Shown in pieces: positions 62,833 to 64,000 of a stretch of DNA of 64,000 nt. This DNA is from G963663315 sp963668255. Lineage in GTDB: Bacteria; Pseudomonadota; Gammaproteobacteria; Arenicellales; Poriferihabitantaceae. Numbering within the stretch: position 1 is the stretch's first letter; every line of letters starts with the position of its first letter. The notes beneath the pieces were generated by a model. It was not told where the DNA came from. It searched no databases and saw nothing but the letters and a program-made list of their open reading frames with translations. Where the stretch lies: NCBI GenBank assembly GCA_965116595.1, contig OZ220708.1, forward strand, positions 744,001 to 808,000, in the 5' to 3' direction. A program made the translations under genes and the position numbers.

Positions 62833-63203
62833 ACGCATTGTTAATCATCGCACATGGCAGCAGAAATGCCGAATCGATCAGGGAAATCCAGGATTTGACC
62901 GACCGTTTGAAGAATGCGACCGATGATTTCGATCTGGTTGAGTGCGCCTTCCTTGAAATGGCCGAACCGGATATTGCTACCGGTTTGACCGGTCTGATCA
63001 AAAAAGGCGCAAAGGAAATTGTGGCGCTCCCTTACTTTCTGGCCAAAGGCAATCATGTCATCCGGGATGTGCCTGATGAAATCCACGGGGTGCAATGCCA
63101 GCATCCTGATATTGAAATCCGTCTACTGCCCCACATAGGAAAATCACCGGGTATGACAGACCTGATAACAGAGCACGTCGAATTCGAAGACGGATCAGGA
63201 TGA
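62829..63203 (+). CDS. cbiX: Small CbiX-type sirohydrochlorin chelatase
   Basis: A 124-residue single-domain chelatase of the CbiX(S)/SirB type. It has the catalytic-histidine motif LLIIAHGSRNAES near the N-terminus and VALPYFLAKGNHVIRDVP with a second ligand histidine. It inserts Co2+ or Fe2+ into sirohydrochlorin or a related tetrapyrrole. It is translationally coupled to hemH and converges on selO with a 9-bp overlap. Confidence 0.88.
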   Translation: MNALLIIAHGSRNAESIREIQDLTDRLKNATDDFDLVECAFLEMAEPDIATGLTGLIKKGAKEIVALPYFLAKGNHVIRDVPDEIHGVQCQHPDIEIRLLPHIGKSPGMTDLITEHVEFEDGSG

Positions 63204-64000
63204 ACAACTGACCGAAAGTCGAGCGGCCCATTCCGGCGGCGGGCTGGTGTAGTCCTGAAATTCCGGTTGCTCATCAAATGGTCTGCCGAGCATTCCAATC
63301 AATTTATCTATTTCGGAATAATCCATCTCATCCCTGGCTTTTTGAATCGCATTTTCTGCCAGGTAGTTCCTCAACACATACTTCGGATTGACATTTTTCA
63401 TCGCCCGAATCCGGTCCCGGCCATTCGTTTCCTCAATCTCGATACGCTTCCGGTATCTGGTCAACCAGTCCATCAAATCCGCACTGACAGCAGCGCCATT
63501 CCTGCCGGCATCAGGGCTGCACAACATCCGGAAGGTATTGGTGAAATCCAGTTTATCATGCTCCATCACTGTCAACAGGTCATCATACAGCTTGCCGTCT
63601 CCATCTGTTTCCTTTAGTAAACCGAGTTTTGCTGTCTTCAATTTCAGGCAGGCATTGTCAAATATCTCTTCATACTTCATCAACTCACAGGTCGCTTTTT
63701 CCACAGCTTGGTCAGGGGTCTGATCGAACAGGGGCAGCATTGCCTGGGCAAGACAACTCAGATTGAACAATCCGATCGGCCCTTGTCGATTGAATGCGTA
63801 TCGCCCCGTATGATCTGAATGGTTGCATACATGACCCGCCTGATAACGGTCCATGAACCCGAAAGGCCCATAGTCAATGGTTATTCCATGGATGGACATA
63901 TTGTCAGAATTCATCACACCATGACAAAACCCTACAGACTGCCAACGTGCAATCAACCGGGCTGTACGACCCACGACCGTTGCGAACAATGACAGATACG
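63195..64000 (-). CDS. selO: Protein adenylyltransferase SelO (YdiU), C-terminal part (cut by window end)
   Basis: About 268 C-terminal residues of a SelO/YdiU pseudokinase; the frame is open through the window edge. The diagnostic GFCHGVMNSDNMSIHGITID and DYGPFGFMDRY are present, with Asn and Asp metal ligands in the active site. The C-terminal RNYLAENAIQKARDEMDY and PPPEWAARLSVSCSS (ending in the conserved CSS) are typical. SelO transfers AMP to proteins and takes part in oxidative stress responses. The nucleotide-binding N-terminal half lies outside the window. Confidence 0.94.
   Translation of the reverse strand, partial: YLSLFATVVGRTARLIARWQSVGFCHGVMNSDNMSIHGITIDYGPFGFMDRYQAGHVCNHSDHTGRYAFNRQGPIGLFNLSCLAQAMLPLFDQTPDQAVEKATCELMKYEEIFDNACLKLKTAKLGLLKETDGDGKLYDDLLTVMEHDKLDFTNTFRMLCSPDAGRNGAAVSADLMDWLTRYRKRIEIEETNGRDRIRAMKNVNPKYVLRNYLAENAIQKARDEMDYSEIDKLIGMLGRPFDEQPEFQDYTSPPPEWAARLSVSCSS

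Overview
The window looks like a chromosomal segment of an uncultivated, probably marine or host-associated gammaproteobacterium. The two housekeeping blocks follow the gammaproteobacterial order: hemA-prfA-prmC (minus strand, 22.1-25.3 kb), then a TPR lipoprotein, lolB, ispE, tRNA-Gln, prs, rplY, pth and ychF (plus strand, 25.5-33.5 kb). Respiration uses a cbb3 oxidase (ccoNOQP). The lineage is inferred from gene content; no rRNA is present. The left end cuts a DNA methylase gene and the right end cuts a SelO gene.

Layout. 0-2.7 kb: end of an N6-adenine methylase, then a CaiD-like crotonase and a carnitine 3-dehydrogenase-like enzyme. 2.7-7.5 kb: a large GC-rich Calx-beta autotransporter. 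Imperfect 37-bp direct repeats flank it, and it is preceded by a promoter, a ribosome-binding site and ten 8-bp tandem repeats that look like a phase-variation switch. 7.8-13.0 kb: an oligopeptide-type ABC importer. 13.1-13.7 kb: a HigBA-type toxin-antitoxin pair. 14.0-17.7 kb: a YIP1-family membrane protein and ccoNOQP. 17.7-22.1 kb: a hydroxyacid dehydrogenase, a BKACE enzyme, a bacterial sodium channel, hspQ and an MFS transporter. 22.1-35.6 kb: the housekeeping blocks, an agmatinase-family gene and a NorD/CbbO-like VWA protein.

35.6-43.9 kb holds the most interesting metabolic locus. It contains HypB- and HypA-like nickel chaperones with no hydrogenase, two adjacent ureohydrolases, a complete PotABCD-type ABC importer and a TetR regulator. 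A good promoter with an inverted repeat just downstream precedes the cluster. The first ureohydrolase keeps all six metal ligands; the second has lost four. This matches the alpha/beta design of the nickel-dependent heteromeric metformin/dimethylguanidine hydrolases, so I propose an uptake and hydrolysis system for a guanidino compound.

44.0-58.7 kb: a GlcG/HbpS protein, repeat-rich noncoding DNA, a DUF4143 ATPase, and a complete type I-G (formerly I-U) CRISPR-Cas system on the minus strand: cas3, csx17, csb1, csb2, a cas4-cas1 fusion and cas2. Its array has 20 intact 36-bp repeats. A decayed IS1380-family element has inserted at the leader-distal end and stranded a 21st, degenerate repeat 1.6 kb away.

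59.0-64.0 kb: a chelatase cluster (cobT, cobS, hemH, small cbiX) and the end of selO. A family of short GC-rich palindromic repeats is scattered through the noncoding gaps of the window.
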